Shown here: positions 12,290 through 25,000 of the stretch, piece by piece
How the letters are laid out: each line of letters begins with the position of its first letter
How positions within the stretch are numbered: position 1 is the first letter of the stretch
NCBI RefSeq assembly: GCF_027942865.1
Contig: NC_134509.1
Coordinates: forward strand, 16,084,017 to 16,148,016
Reading direction: 5' to 3'
Length of the DNA stretch: 64,000 nt
Origin: Odontesthes bonariensis
Lineage: Eukaryota > Chordata > Actinopteri > Atheriniformes > Atherinopsidae
The notes under the pieces: generated by a model
Databases searched by the model: none
The model's input: only the letters and a program-made list of their open reading frames with translations
Told to the model about the DNA's origin: nothing
Made by a program: the position numbers and the translations under genes

Positions 12290-13024
12290 TCACTCTCGGA
12301 ACCAACTGAAGACGTAGTTGCAGATGCCGTGGAAGCTCTTCCAGCAGTACTCAGAGGCAAGGCGGGTGGCTCTGGAGTCAGGCTGCTCTGTGGGACGAGT
12401 AGTGGTCTTTCCAGGCTTAGGGGTGGCTTTCTTGGTCTGGGGGCCCTTGCCTGGCTGGGGTTTAACGGGCTGAGACTGGGGCTTCACAGGTTTAGAAGTA
12501 GCAGCTGGCTTGGGCTGGGCTGGCACCACCGGTTTACGTGGCTCCGGGACAGGTTTGGAGGTCTTGGAGGCGGTGGTCTTAGGCCAGGAGGTCAGGAAGG
12601 TCATTTGAGCCTCGTCTGGGCATTTCCTGCACATATGTGGCCGGTAGATTTTGGCTCCCTGGCAAGCATTCTTCAGCTTCCTCAACTCCCACATCATCTG
12701 GGTGAAGTAGTGGCGAGGATTCTGGTTGTAGGCGCGACATTGGTTGGGTTTACCCTGGAAGTCGCAGTAGTAGGACCGTCCTGTTGTCTGGCTTGGACCT
12801 TTGCATGACACACGCAGGCGAGTATAGTTCCCGGCTCCAGACACCACCATGGTGCACGAGTCTTTGTTCTTGGTGTTGAATCTGATGGGCTCATCCCAAA
12901 TGCTGCGTTGTGGCTGCTGTGGCTGCTTGTTGTCGTTGCTGGTTTGAGCATTTGACAGAGAAACAGTTGCTACCAAGAGCAGCAGCAACACTCTCATCCT
13001 GGCTCTCATGGTGACTTTAGGCAT
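12290..13024 (-). CDS. fgfbp2: Fibroblast growth factor-binding protein 2 (secreted)
   Basis: Single coding exon. The first in-frame ATG is at 13024 (MPKVTMRARM..., 244 aa); a second at 13009 has the better Kozak context (GTCACCATGA) and directly precedes the hydrophobic signal MRVLLLLLVATVSLSNA. The core carries KDSCTM, SYYCDFQGKPNQCRAY, a PRHYFTQMMWELRKLKNACQG helix-like segment and RPHMCRKC. A long Lys/Pro-rich linker (about residues 150-220) follows, then the C-terminal block EYCWKSFHGICNYVFSWFRE. Human FGFBP2 shows the matching RDSCTM, YWCEYRGQPSMC, LQELRRLHHACQG and EHCWKPF..LC blocks. The family consists of secreted, heparin/FGF-associated proteins. The conserved order fgfbp1-fgfbp2-prom1 supports the naming. 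Confidence 0.9.
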   Translation of the reverse strand: MPKVTMRARMRVLLLLLVATVSLSNAQTSNDNKQPQQPQRSIWDEPIRFNTKNKDSCTMVVSGAGNYTRLRVSCKGPSQTTGRSYYCDFQGKPNQCRAYNQNPRHYFTQMMWELRKLKNACQGAKIYRPHMCRKCPDEAQMTFLTSWPKTTASKTSKPVPEPRKPVVPAQPKPAATSKPVKPQSQPVKPQPGKGPQTKKATPKPGKTTTRPTEQPDSRATRLASEYCWKSFHGICNYVFSWFRE

Positions 13025-13117
13025 GGGAGTTATGGCTAGAGTGGGTAGGGATGAAAATTTTTTCTGAATCTGCACTGAGGGTTAAGATGTGCAAGGGCAA
13101 AAAGTAAGTGAGCTTCT

Positions 13118-13124
13118 CTTTATA
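13118..13124 (-). promoter_or_regulatory. fgfbp2: TATA box of fgfbp2
   Basis: On the minus strand the sequence CCTTATAAAGAG lies about 95 bp upstream of the first fgfbp2 ATG. A start site 25-30 bp downstream (about 13090) would give a short unspliced leader of 65-80 bases with no upstream ATG seen. The motif is canonical and correctly placed, but no transcript start is proven. Confidence 0.6.
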
Positions 13125-13223
13125 AGGCAGGAGCTCACAAAGAAGGTATTATTCAGGTGAACTGTATGGCTCAAACTCCTCCTCCAGTTTTTCACACCAC
13201 AGACATGTGCACTAACAGTGCAT

Positions 13224-13224
<1 letters not shown>

Positions 13225-13260
<36 letters not shown>
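13225..13260. repeat. (CA)n microsatellite
   Basis: An uninterrupted CA tract of about 18 units roughly 100 bp upstream of the fgfbp2 TATA box. It lies close enough to be part of the proximal promoter, and its plus/minus reading forms alternating purine-pyrimidine DNA. Confidence 0.95.
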
Positions 13261-13262
<2 letters not shown>

Positions 13263-14343
13263 CACAGAGGTACGTGCAGTATGCCTGAAAGTGATGGACG
13301 AGATGGCTGGAAGGGGAAAGGGGGGAGGGGGTACACGAACGAATAGAGGAAGAGAAAAAAGGGGGGAGACATTTGCAGCAGGAGAGCAAGGGGTAAGTGG
13401 GAGGCACACACAGGGGGCTAAATGTTATGAAAAACACAGGACATTATATAATCCCACATAGGAGGTTCATTGATCATTGATCAAGAGGAGAGCAGCAAGG
13501 GTCTAAAGCCACACTGCAGCCTGGAGTTATGCACCCAGGAGATAAAAGCAGCCCTGTAACCTTGTGAAATAAAAATCTCATCATGTTCCTCCTGCGATGC
13601 AAAATTTGAATTGGTCGTGACGTTTTTTTCTGCAGTGTTACGTGTAGTGTGCAGTGCATACCTCAATTTTAAGAGCTAAAATTGAGCTCTTATCTTTTTT
13701 CTAAAGGTCACAAAGTTTGCAAAAATGTTAAACATCAGACTTAGTGTTGGTGAAATTGAAATATATATCTGAAATGGGCCAGGCTGTTAAGCCTTTACAT
13801 TTTCCCCAAGTAGACAATGAAGACACAATAGTTTGTTCATTTTGTAATAAAGCAAACCATTTAGTTTGTTTTCATATAGATGACTTGAGGAGTCAAAAAG
13901 GGTCCAACGGGAGACCTCACATCTGGGGGTCATAAGGGGTCCAGATATCGTTGATTAGTTTTAAGTTATTGTTGCATTTTATCAGCCTTCCCAACATTTT
14001 CTGGAGATGGGTTGTTGAGTGAGGTCAAAGAACTAGCTTGACTTGAAATACTTTAGAAATACTGGTCTGGAGGTCTTAAGCTCAAAACCAGGCCTGACTG
14101 ATCTCTACAGTGAGTTTTAGCTTAAAAAACAGAACATATAAACAGACGCTGGCCTTAAAGAGACTAAAATATTCCACATGCGCTGCTGAGTTTGGGCGCA
14201 GAACAGAATGCACGAGTGTACAGCCTGCAGCCGATTTAGGAGGCTTTATTTTTACAGCAGTCAATCTGGTGAGGAAGAAAAAGTTCCCCTGTTGGAGACA
14301 CCAGGAGGGCCAACGTGTACAGTGTGTGTCTGTGTATATGTAA

Positions 14344-14350
<7 letters not shown>

Positions 14351-14375
<25 letters not shown>
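14351..14375. repeat. (TG)n microsatellite
   Basis: A run of TG units preceded by TATA-type alternation, in the gap between fgfbp2 and the end of prom1. The 13265-16357 gap otherwise shows no coding exon; part of it is probably prom1 3'UTR. Confidence 0.85.
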
Positions 14376-14978
14376 ATGTTGTTTGGACCAGATGTTCTCA
14401 TAAATATACTGAAGTCCTCTTCTGATAGGGTGCAAAAGCTTCGTGCCACCTCGGCCCCCTCGCCAGTCACGTCTCTTGCAGAGTTATCGACCTCCTTCTG
14501 CTGTGTGCAAGCATTGAGCCCTGCCTGTTTGACAGATATTCTCTTGATTTCCAGGGTTACTGGGTTTGTTGGAAAGCCAGTTTTCTTGCTTCGGGTTCCA
14601 AGATTTTTCACTCATCTGGGCTTTTGCTTCACCATCAATTTATTTGCCAATCATCTTGTTAGGATGCAAAGAGCATAAATGCACATTCAGAGGACAGTTT
14701 TAATGATCTCTGGCACAGAGCGTATTTGGGTTACAGTCTGTGAGAGTCAAAAATCAGTGGGTACAATTTATAACCAGTAAATTCATGTTAACCAAAGTAA
14801 AATGAAGCAGACACTCATTGGACTGAATTTTTTATTCAACTGCAACTTTTATGTGTGTTCCTCTGACATCTGTCATCACAGCTATCAGGCCCTCATGAAT
14901 GGTCTGTTGTCCTAAAAGCCTTGTTAAGAGATCATTTATGTTGCCTATGTGGGTGCGAAACAGTTTATGACACTTTGG

Positions 14979-15355
14979 CTACCTTCAGACTGCATGTTAA
15001 GTGTGGCCTAAATCCGATTTTTTTTGCACACGTGTGACAAGTCACATGGAATCGGATTTTTTTCAATTCCGATTTGGACAGAAATCTAACACAGATCTCA
15101 ACTGAGAGCACAGCCATTAGCCAGCGAGGTGCTGGACCTAATAAGAACTTTGGGGGGGGGGGGGGTAATACCTGTATCTAGTAACGTACTTGTTTTTTTG
15201 CTCATGTGGCTCGGTTCAGTATGGTGAACCGTTCACACTGAAATCTGATATTGGCCACATTAAAAAGTGTAATGTGAACAAGCCAACAAAAAATTGTCTT
15301 TGAACAGTGAGCAGTCAATCGGAACCGAGCATTAAAGCCTGCAGTCTGAATGTAG
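14979..15355. mobile_element. Non-autonomous DNA transposon with imperfect terminal inverted repeats
   Basis: The left end (CTACCTTCAGACTGCATG at 14979) and the right end (GCAGTCTGAATGTAG, ending 15355) are inverted copies of each other. Internal sub-repeats of the type AATCGGATTT/AATTCCGATT also occur. The copy is about 377 bp with no open frame of note. A clear target duplication could not be fixed, so the superfamily (probably hAT-like) stays open. It lies just downstream of the prom1 coding end, possibly within its 3'UTR. Confidence 0.55.
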
Positions 15356-16357
15356 TCTTTGATTTGACGTAAAGACCAGAATAAACTCTGGACTTGGACG
15401 TGGACTCCATGTCTCAAGATACAAATAGAGAATCAACCGGAGCTGCAAATATACTCGTTCAGTGTTTTAGGAATAGTTAAACATTTTTGGAAATGCCTGT
15501 TTTCACTTCTTTATTTAGTTGGCTGAGTGGAGATATAGCTAGATTTTGCCTAACGTTTGCAAAAGAACATGATTTACCTTTCAAGTTTAATCAGTACAAA
15601 ACATCTCCAGTAAAAACTCAAAATGACATTTGTCCACAGCTTTAGTCCAAGTATAAATATCCTAACATCTGCTTGACAGTTGTTGGAAAGACATTTATGA
15701 GCAAGAACCACACTTATTTTGGTCATCCCCTTACTTTTCTCTTAGCGGTTTGACATGTCTGGCATTTGGTGAAATGTCTGGACGGACAACATGAAATAAT
15801 CTGCAGACATCAGTCATGCTCAAATAAAAAGCTAGAGCTCTAATTGACATCGCTCAAATAAAAAGTCTGATTTGTCCTGCAGCTTGTGATCTTTTTTTAC
15901 TGTTAAAAGTTCTTGTGACTGATATGCCTAATCCTTCTGCCAAACTGCTCGACAGAGGTCACTTCTCCCCCTAAAGTTTAGCAAAAAAAAAGTGCATCTT
16001 TTTTCCAAAATGTCAAACTATTCCCTGAAAGTCTACCTGGTAAATGCATCTGTTGAACCAAAACAATGACAGCTATGTTACAAATATTCACAGAGAAAAG
16101 AAAAAAGAGCTACTGCTACAAAAACTACTAACATGTTATAAAACAAAGATTAATAAAAATATATAAAACTTTCAAAAGTTTTGAAAGTGTAAAAAATGTA
16201 CACATGGTAAGTCTGTGAATGTGGATACAAATTCATTCTCTACAGGTAGATCTAGCTACGCAGGAACGATGTTCTGACAGGTGATTTTGTACAACATGAA
16301 ACTTAAGTGGGACTGCTGTGACTGGATGCTGCTATGAACGAGAGAAGACTACAGGTT

Positions 16358-19039
16358 TCAGTTGGTTGGCATCACAAGTCTTTGTCGGGCTGAGGGAGGG
16401 ATGGGTGGGCCGGACACCCTCACCACTCTGTTGGACTGATGTTGTTCTTCCCCTTTGTCCATGGAAGTGTGAAAGGATCTAAAAGCTGAAAAGTCCAGCG
16501 ATACTGGGAAAGAGAGAAGAGATGAGATGTTACTTGTTTACAGTTAACTGTCGTCCTTCAATTTTTTATTAGGGAATGTGAAGTAAAGAGTTGAAAGGTA
16601 AGCAGTTACCTTAAAGAACAGATCAGTTCCAGTTCTCCTGTCCACTGTGGACAAAAAAGAAACAAAAAAAAAAATCAGTTCTGGATTTGTGGAATAATGA
16701 AATTCCAAAACACCTGTGAGACATTTAGCCGTTTTATGACTGGACTTCAAGCCATTAATATGAATCAAATACACTAATGAAATAAAGTAGACTTGCGAAA
16801 GTTTGTACTTGCCACCTCCTGCCTAAAATTTTTTGCACACGGTAGCATTCACATGAATGCGCTGCTTTAACAACGTGGGCAGGTCTGAATTTTGGAATTG
16901 TAGCGATAATCAGTCACGAGATCAGAGATGCTGACTGGCCTCTGCTCTGCCACTTGAGAAGTTGAACTATTCTCAACTTTCCGCCACAAGCTGAGCTTGA
17001 AAAGCAAAGTAACAGATCCATAATTCATTTCACCAACAAGACATCATCCTGTTAAAAGTGAATGAGAAGACTCGACGCCTGAAACATGTAGGTGTGAATC
17101 CTGCCTTTTACTGAATTAGCTTGTTCACAAGTGACTATCATCTAAGACAGTGGTTTTTAAAGTGGGGGCCGCCAGGGGGCGCTAGGGGGGCCTCAGAAAA
17201 TTGGAGTGAAGATAAGAAAAAAATGCAAAAATAAAAAAATAGAATAAAATTTTTTTTTAAAATCATTATAAAATTTTTTTAATCAATATTGTAAAATACA
17301 ATTTATAATAATATATCATATCGAAATGTTATTTGCCATGCTTGTCTTTCTGATTGGCTGCCAGTCAAAACATCGTAGACCTGGCTGTTTGCCCCTGTTC
17401 TGAAGCTGCTCTGCTCCTCAAGCTAGCGTGTAGGTAGCTAGCCAAAATGGACAGATTTTTGACTTGGAAGAGACTGAAAGAACTGGCCGACTAAAATCAG
17501 AAAGTACGAGGCAGCATACATTAAGTTTGGCTTTGCAGCCGTACAGAAAAATGGCCACGACTGCCCGAAATGCGTCCTCTGTCTGGAGACCCTCTCAAAT
17601 GAGTGTTCAAAACCTTCGAAACTTCAGCGTCACTTGTTACAAAAACATCCGGCAGAGTCTGAAAAAACGGTTGACTTCTTCAGACGTAAAGAAGAGCATT
17701 TAGTCAGGCTGCATTCACACGGCATGCTACTGTCCGTGAATAAAAGAAAGAAAATACGTTCTAAAAGTTGATGTTTCTTTACATATTTTGTAGCATTGTC
17801 TGTGGTTTGCAAAGGGGGTCCCCGGCCAGAAGCTAATACTGTTTGGGGGGCCTTGCCATGGAAAAGTTTGGGAACCCCTGACCTAAGAAACTGCCCAGGA
17901 GGCAGTACGAGAGCAGCAAATTGTTTTCAGGAATCTGTTTTCAGTTCCGAGTCTTATAATAATTAATGGTAGTTTGAAGGAACTCTGGAAAGCTTTGAGG
18001 GAAAAACTGCCCTTTTTTTTGCCCTTTGGGATTGTTAGAAAGGCAAATGAAAGTCTGTTTGGATGTAAAAAAAGTGATGGTGCACCGTTCAACTGTGAAG
18101 CCACATGGAAGAATCGTCAGGCAAAACCTGCCTTGTGTCACAGCATCTGAAGTTTGAATTAACATTGAGACAAGCTTGATGCACTTTGAAAACAAATCCT
18201 GCAGCGGTGAATAACATCTTTTTCAGCTGATGGAACAGAGAACAGGTCACTGATAAAAAAAAAAAAGAAAAGCTTGGAGTCATATGAATACCAACAAATA
18301 TTACACCATCTGTAAAAGAAAAAAGCCGAAGAGGAAAAGAAGATGCGTTTTTTAACAGGATAGCGATCCTGAACAGAGCCCAAAATCTACATTGGACCAC
18401 CACGAAAGATTAGTTATATTGGACCCCCCCCATATCAACCTCAACATCATCCAATATTTGTGGGTAGACATCAACAGGGCAGTGCATGTAGGATAGCTGC
18501 CAGATGACAGCAGCAGATGAATATGAGCAGTTGTTTTGGTTAGTCTTAGTTTTTTAATGTTAAAAAATATGTTGAATGAAGAAAAGGAGAGCTACTGGTA
18601 AGAAAACAAGAGGTGATGATGATGAACTATCTGCCTCAGCAGGAGGATGAAGACAAACTGATGACTGTTTGATGCTTGGTGGTTCTTGGATGGTTTAGTT
18701 GTTTGTCAGAGGTTTGAGATGATGGTTAGTTGATGGTTATGAGTGATCATCAATACCTCTATAGGGGAGAGTGATCCTGTGGGTCACCAGTCACACGGTG
18801 GAGCAGAAGCCCGAGGGAACCAAGTCAGAGTGTCATAATAAGGAGAGCTAAATCTACACACACACACACACAAATGGAATTCTTTAGGAATTTCTGGAAA
18901 ATGTCACTTATTAAACTCAGGCCTGACTACAGACAAAAAATTCCCTCCACCAATTATGACTGGAGCATGCAAGCGAGCAGATTTAGGTGGGCACGGCTCG
19001 TACCTGACCACAGCGACGTTCCCATGTTCATCATGATTA
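16358..19039 (-). CDS. prom1: prom1 exons 25-28: alternative cytoplasmic C-termini
   Basis: Candidate exons after TM5 are: 25, 19004-19039 (36 nt, [11 protein letters not shown]); 26, 18757-18776 (20 nt, ITLPYR); 27, 16610-16644 (35 nt, [11 protein letters not shown]); 28, from 16503. Joining 25-26-28 reads [14 protein letters not shown]... to a stop at 16358-16360. Joining 25-26-27-28 shifts exon 28 into another frame, reads [11 protein letters not shown]... and stops at 16420-16422. Both close in frame. Exons 27 and 28 have strong acceptors; exon 26 has a weak donor (GAG|GTATTG). If exon 26 is skipped, exons 27 and 28 stop after a few residues. Mammalian prominin-1 is known for alternative C-termini; which forms exist here is not shown by sequence alone. 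Confidence 0.5.
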
Positions 19040-22000
19040 CTTGTGTTAGCTATACTGCAACATAAGATCGATGGAAGATGGATGAAAAAGACAAGGGGAG
19101 AGCTCCCCTGAAGGTCAGAAGGGTGGAGTGATCCACAGAAAGCGATGCTCACGACAGAAAAAAAAAAGAAAAATCGGTGCTGAGTAGTGACGGGAAAGTT
19201 CATGCAAAGGGATAAGACACCATGTTGGTGATTTCAGATGTAAACAAGTGAGAAAGGTGTAAAGTGATCCACAGTCTTCTGTACCAAAAAGAGTGGACAC
19301 GTGGAAGAAGGCGGCAAAGGTGCATGAATAGGAGACAAAGATCACAGTGCAACAAGCCATGGGTAAGAGTAGCTGAAGAGGGAATAACACGAGGATAGAA
19401 TGTGAGGGGAATCAGCGATCGCGAAGAGGAATAATGACATAAAGAGAGGAAAAAAGGATTCATTATCTCTGTTCTGATCTCCATCAGAAAAGATTCAGTC
19501 GATTTAGGAGCAAAATTAGGAATACTTCTTCTTGAATGTGCAAAATGTGCGTCTGAACTCACTCTTCGAAGACGTCCTCTGTATCCATCCGTCTGTAGTA
19601 CTTGGCCAGTTTGATGGAAAAGATGATGCTGGGTAACAGAAGGATGCAGCAACCTCCCAGACCGAACCAGAATGTGTTCTGGAAAACAATTTTACCAGTA
19701 AAACGATTAGTTGACAAGGCAATGTTAATTTGTTAAGTCAATTATTTAGAAAAAAATCCATCCATCCATTTTCTATACCCGCTTAATCCAATGAATTGTC
19801 TGTAGTACTGATGCTGCAGAGTTCCTCCAAAATATGGCCCAAATACTATTTAACATCATAATATTGTTGATGTTTAATAACTGCAGATATAGTTTGTTTA
19901 GTGTTGTGTAATTCAAATAGCATTATCATTTATGAAGAACAATATTTGTCCTTAAAAATGTACAAAGGTGTGAGTTTAGAATAGTAATAACATTTTTATT
20001 TAAGAGTAAAACATCGTAGTAAGTGTAGGATTAGAGTTAATATACACATAACTACTTTTCAGCCCTGTTCAAATCAGGGTATTTCTTCTTTTCTTTCATA
20101 TTTTCTGCAGATAAGCTTTGATTTGTCAGCAACATACTGTAAACAGAAAAAAGATATTCATGAGCTTTATTTGCTCAAATTTCCATGCATATTAAAGGCT
20201 CAAAACAACTATTATTGAATTTAATGGCAAGAAAAAACCCCAGCAGGCCACAGATTTAATTTAATCAAAGTATCAGAACCAACACAAAATATCGATTTTA
20301 AAATGTATATATAGATTAATCAAATCAAATCAAATCAAATCAAATGTATTTATATAGCACATTTCATGTACAAACAATTCAAAGTGCTTCACATAAAATA
20401 AAAGCATTGCAGCAGGGAGTGGAAGAAGCATTAAAATACATAAAAGAATATAAAGAGAAACAAATAAAATAATTTAAATGAATTTAAAAACAAGCAACAG
20501 TCTAGATAAGTTAAAAGATACCGTGCAGATTTCATGCATAGACACATGAGAAAAGAAATGTCTTTAACCTGGATTTAAAAATGTCTACATTTGGTGAAAG
20601 TTTAATCTCCACTGGCAGTTTGTTCCACTTGTTTGCAGCATAACAGCTAAATGCTGCTTCTCCATGTTTAGTCTGGACTCTGGACTGGACCAGCTGGCCT
20701 GAGTCCTTGGATCTAAGAGCTCTGCTGGGTTTATATTCTCTGAACAGATCACAGATGTATTTTGGGCCTAAACCATTCTGGGATTTGTAAACCATCAGCA
20801 GGCTTTTAAAATCTATTCTGTGACTGACTGGAAGCCAGTGTAAAGATTTTAAAACTGGTGTGATGTGTTCAGATCTCTTAGTCCGGGTTAAAACTCCAGC
20901 AGCAGCGTTCTGGATGAGCTGCAGATGTTTAATGCTCTTTCTGGGAAGTCCAGTTCAAAGAGCATTACAGTAATCGTGTCTACTGGAGATGAATGCATGG
21001 ATGAGTTTCTCCTGGTCTTTTTGGGAGAGGAAACCTTTAATTCTGCTGATGTTTCTGAGACGGTAAAAAGCTGCCTTGGTGACAGCTTTGATGTGGCTGC
21101 TGAAAGTCAGATCTGAGTCTATCAACACTCCGAGGTTACCAACTTGGTCAGTGATTGTAAGGTCCCGAGTCTCAAGATATTTACCAACGCTGACCCTCTT
21201 CTCTTTGCTACCAAACAGAATGATCTCAGTTTTGTCTTCATTTAATTGTAGAAAATTCTCTCTAGTGACCGAAAGAACGAGATTGCGACTACAAGCGGCC
21301 GAAATGAGTTTCCTCCGCAGGGTGTCTGGGTTCTCCCTTAGAGATAGGGTGGGAAGCTCGGTCATCCGGGAGGGGCTCGGAGTAGAACCGCTGCTCCTCC
21401 GCATCGAGAAGAGTCAGATGAGGTGGCTTGGGCTTAGGTGAGATGAGGTGGCTTTTTGACCGTAGTGGTGTTTCTCCATGGGGTTTTCTGTTTGATCAAG
21501 GTGCTCTTGATTCTTATCGGTGCAACAGCTTCCATTACATTAAAAATTTGCAAGTTGAAATGATCCAGCTGTTCTTAAACAGACTCTGCACTCATTGTTG
21601 GTAACATAGCTATGGCCTCCCTAAACTGAGCACTTGTGTTCTCATTAATGTACCTCTTCTTAACTGAGAAGCTGGTTGTTTGAACATTCTGAGTAATATG
21701 TAAATCAAATAAAATACCAAAATGGTCAGACAAGGCCAAATCAATAACCACAACAGAAGAAATATCAACACCTTTAGAAATGACCAGGTCCAGAAAGTGA
21801 CCTCGAAGGTGGGTTGGTTCTGTTACATGCTGCCACAAACCAAACATGTCCGGCACAGAAGAAAATTCTTTGGCAGTACCATCCGTCATATTATCTATGT
21901 GAATGTTAAAATCCCCAGTCAAGATAAAATGGTTAAAATCAGTCGAAATAACAGATTACAGTCTTCTTGCCATCTGACCAAAGCAAGGAAATATTTCTTA

Positions 22001-25000
22001 AAGTGCTTATTTTTTCAATTTGTTCCACTACGTCTAAAATAAATTCTCGTGGAAGCATTTGCAAACCGTTGCAGACTGATGCTGACTGTGTTGTTATAGT
22101 TGTCTCACATGCGCATACGGCTGCACAAGAAATATATACGTTTCACTTATAGTTACAGTTGTGCAGCACTAATCTATAAAGCCTGGTTATATTCCCAACT
22201 TCCTTCTCGACAACTCCCAAATTCAAGTGTGTGATAGAAAGCCGATATGTAAACATAAACTTTACAACTCAGCGGGCTCCAAGTGAAAACAGTGAGCAAT
22301 CTATGTGCATATCCCCCACCTTGCCTCAAAACAGACTCTATCCCATCTCAGAGGGTGTGCGCAAATTCAGAACATCCTGTTCTAGTACGCTTGGACGACT
22401 GACTCCAGTCCCAGAGCTCCTCCGGACCGTCAAAGAGCCATTTATAATTTCAGTTACCATCTACATACATGAAGGTAAATGCACTGTGCATACAGCTGTG
22501 CAATGAATGAGTACACCTCAGATGGCTGCCTGCTAGTCTAACACATGCACACACACACACAAATAATCAAAGTCTTACCACTGAGTCGATGATGAAGCTG
22601 CACGCTACTATCTCCATACTGTCCACAATGTTGCTGATGGGTTTACATGGAGCCACCTCTGCAGTTAGCTGTAGGGGCGACACACAGATGCACAACAGTG
22701 TAAGATACGATGTTAAATGTGAATGTTCCCGCTCGGTTTTCCTGATCTCTACTCCAGGCCCAAAATACAGACTTCAAGTCAGATAAATGATTAAAAAAAA
22801 GTTTGTTTTCAATCGGGAAATCTCCAGTGCTGACAATGCTGCTGTACAACTCTAACTGCTGTAATTTACTGCACACTAAGCAACCTGTTAAACTCATCTG
22901 AATCAAGCTCAGTCAGCCTATTACGGTCGGTAGAGTGACTATACAGTAAATCTACCTCTGCGTTAACACTAGTTCCTTGTGTGGTTTTCCTTGTGCATTC
23001 AGTCAACTGAAAACGGATCCACATCCTTTCAAAAAGAATACTCACTGCGTTTTTAACCCACTCTGTGTATTGTCTGAAGTATCCCACCAAGGTCTGCACA
23101 AATCCCTTTGTCTCCTAAAAAATAAAGAGAAACAAGTTAAGAAATGTGACTGTCCTACAATTAGGGTGAAGCATCAGGGTCAGTAGTTTGTCTTTACCCT
23201 TTGTCATCCACTGTACAATCCCTCTAAATAAATCTTTTTAAATGTAATCTTTCTTTTAGCCAGAGCAACAAACCTGAAAAGTAAAAAAAACAGGACAAAA
23301 CATCCCCACATCTTTCTTAAAAAAAGAGAGTAGTTTTACTGCACAAATTTGTCATTATTTTAATCTAATTTGAACAAGGATTTCACTGTGAAGTCCCGGT
23401 TGCCCTTAAAAACTATGTGCAAAGTTATAAGAAGCTGAAGCAACTATTTGAATCCCGTACCTGCTTCACCACATGAGAGGCATTATGAGTGATGAGATAC
23501 TCTGCTGCATCAAGGGCACTCAGGACATTAGTGACTTTGACCTGAGGCAGACAGAAAAATTCATTTGGAATGAACACGGTAGAGTCACTTAATTCCCGGC
23601 TATCTCGCGATCTTCAACATTTGTTTTTATTCGTCGAGTTAACTCACCGGCAGGTCATTAGATGTCCTCTGTAGGAGCTTGATGCTCTGGCTCAGGGTGC
23701 TCTGTATGAGAAGACAAAAGCACAACCATTACGACGTAACAAACGCCTGCCTAAATGTCTGCCTGCGTACACGGTCACAGATGCTCAAACACGTCACTGT
23801 TGTCACATGAACCACGTTGTTATGGCAAACACAAACAGAAAAGTTCGACAGCAGCTTACCCGCGCTCTGACAAATTTCTGTCAACATGTAATGGAAGAGA
23901 AGGAAGAAAAAGAAGGGACGGTGGCGGCAGGAAGAGCAAACAAAGACACTTAGAAAAGCTATGTCTTTAACAAAACAAAAAACAGGTGATCTGCTTCATG
24001 TCATCATGTAGCTTTCCTGCAGCTTTTAGGCAGCTGAGTTTCTTATTTTGTTCGCGGAAGGAAAAGTGGGAGACGACTTGTATGTATTTACTGCCACGTA
24101 TGTGTAGTACAGGTTTTTAACTGTCATTAGTTTAGTTGTTTTTTTGTGTTGTGGGATTAGTGATTACCATGGCTTGCTCCAAGGGCACCACCTGTTCTTT
24201 GTGAATGGCTCTGATGCTGCTGGCATGTCCTTTCAGTGCGTTTTCCAGAGCACCACGAGGCTGTAAACAAACAAAAAGTTGAGGGCAAACACATACATTG
24301 TTAAAAAAAACAAAAAAAACACCCTCTTTCAGTTGTGAGGTTTAACTTATTAGGACATAAAAGAAAAAAATCCTCTGGACCTAACCAGGTTCCAAAATGA
24401 GCTAAATACAACCTCAGATGAGCAACAAAATATGACATATTATGGTCTGTTAAATGTTAGTTAAATGTTAAAGTTCATAACAATAACGGTTGTTTGGAAG
24501 GGTTGCAGGAGAAACCATTTGCATACCTGAGGTTGTATTAATCTAATTTCAAGACGTGTTCAAGGACCTGAGGATTTTATGTCCTGACATGTAAATCCTT
24601 AGAATTAAAAGAGGATGTACTTTCTTTTTACATGACAGTTTGTAGACTAATCCCTCAGCATTATGTCCCTTTTACTTTAATGGGCAAAGTGCTCTCCACA
24701 GATCATTCGACTGCATTTTGCGACGTAAAGGTTTTAGAATATTATTTCGCAATCCTCCAGTATTCAATACTGTACATGTCAACAATATATGAATGACCAA
24801 TAAGACACAAAGAAAAGGGAAGAGCAAACCAATTTTGTTCGTGGAAAGGTCAACATGTCAGGGGTTTTCTCACATTCACAAAATTCATCAGTGATACTAA
24901 AAATCCACATCAGCCATCATCAAATCTAGATAAATGATTTACAATGCTTAAGCTTTCAAGTTTCTAAGAGTTATTCAGAAGAATAGCTCAAAAGCTACTT

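Noticed and set aside
13075-13075. Extended fgfbp2 start giving 261 aa
   Set aside because: The codon there is GTG and not ATG; the first true ATG is at 13024, and the TATA box leaves little room for a longer reading.
22579-22658. prom1 exon 23 beginning at the acceptor nearest to AGGTGGCTCC
   Set aside because: That acceptor would place the VAPCKP segment out of frame. The upstream CCCTACAG acceptor gives [10 protein letters not shown] in phase 0 and matches human prominin spacing.
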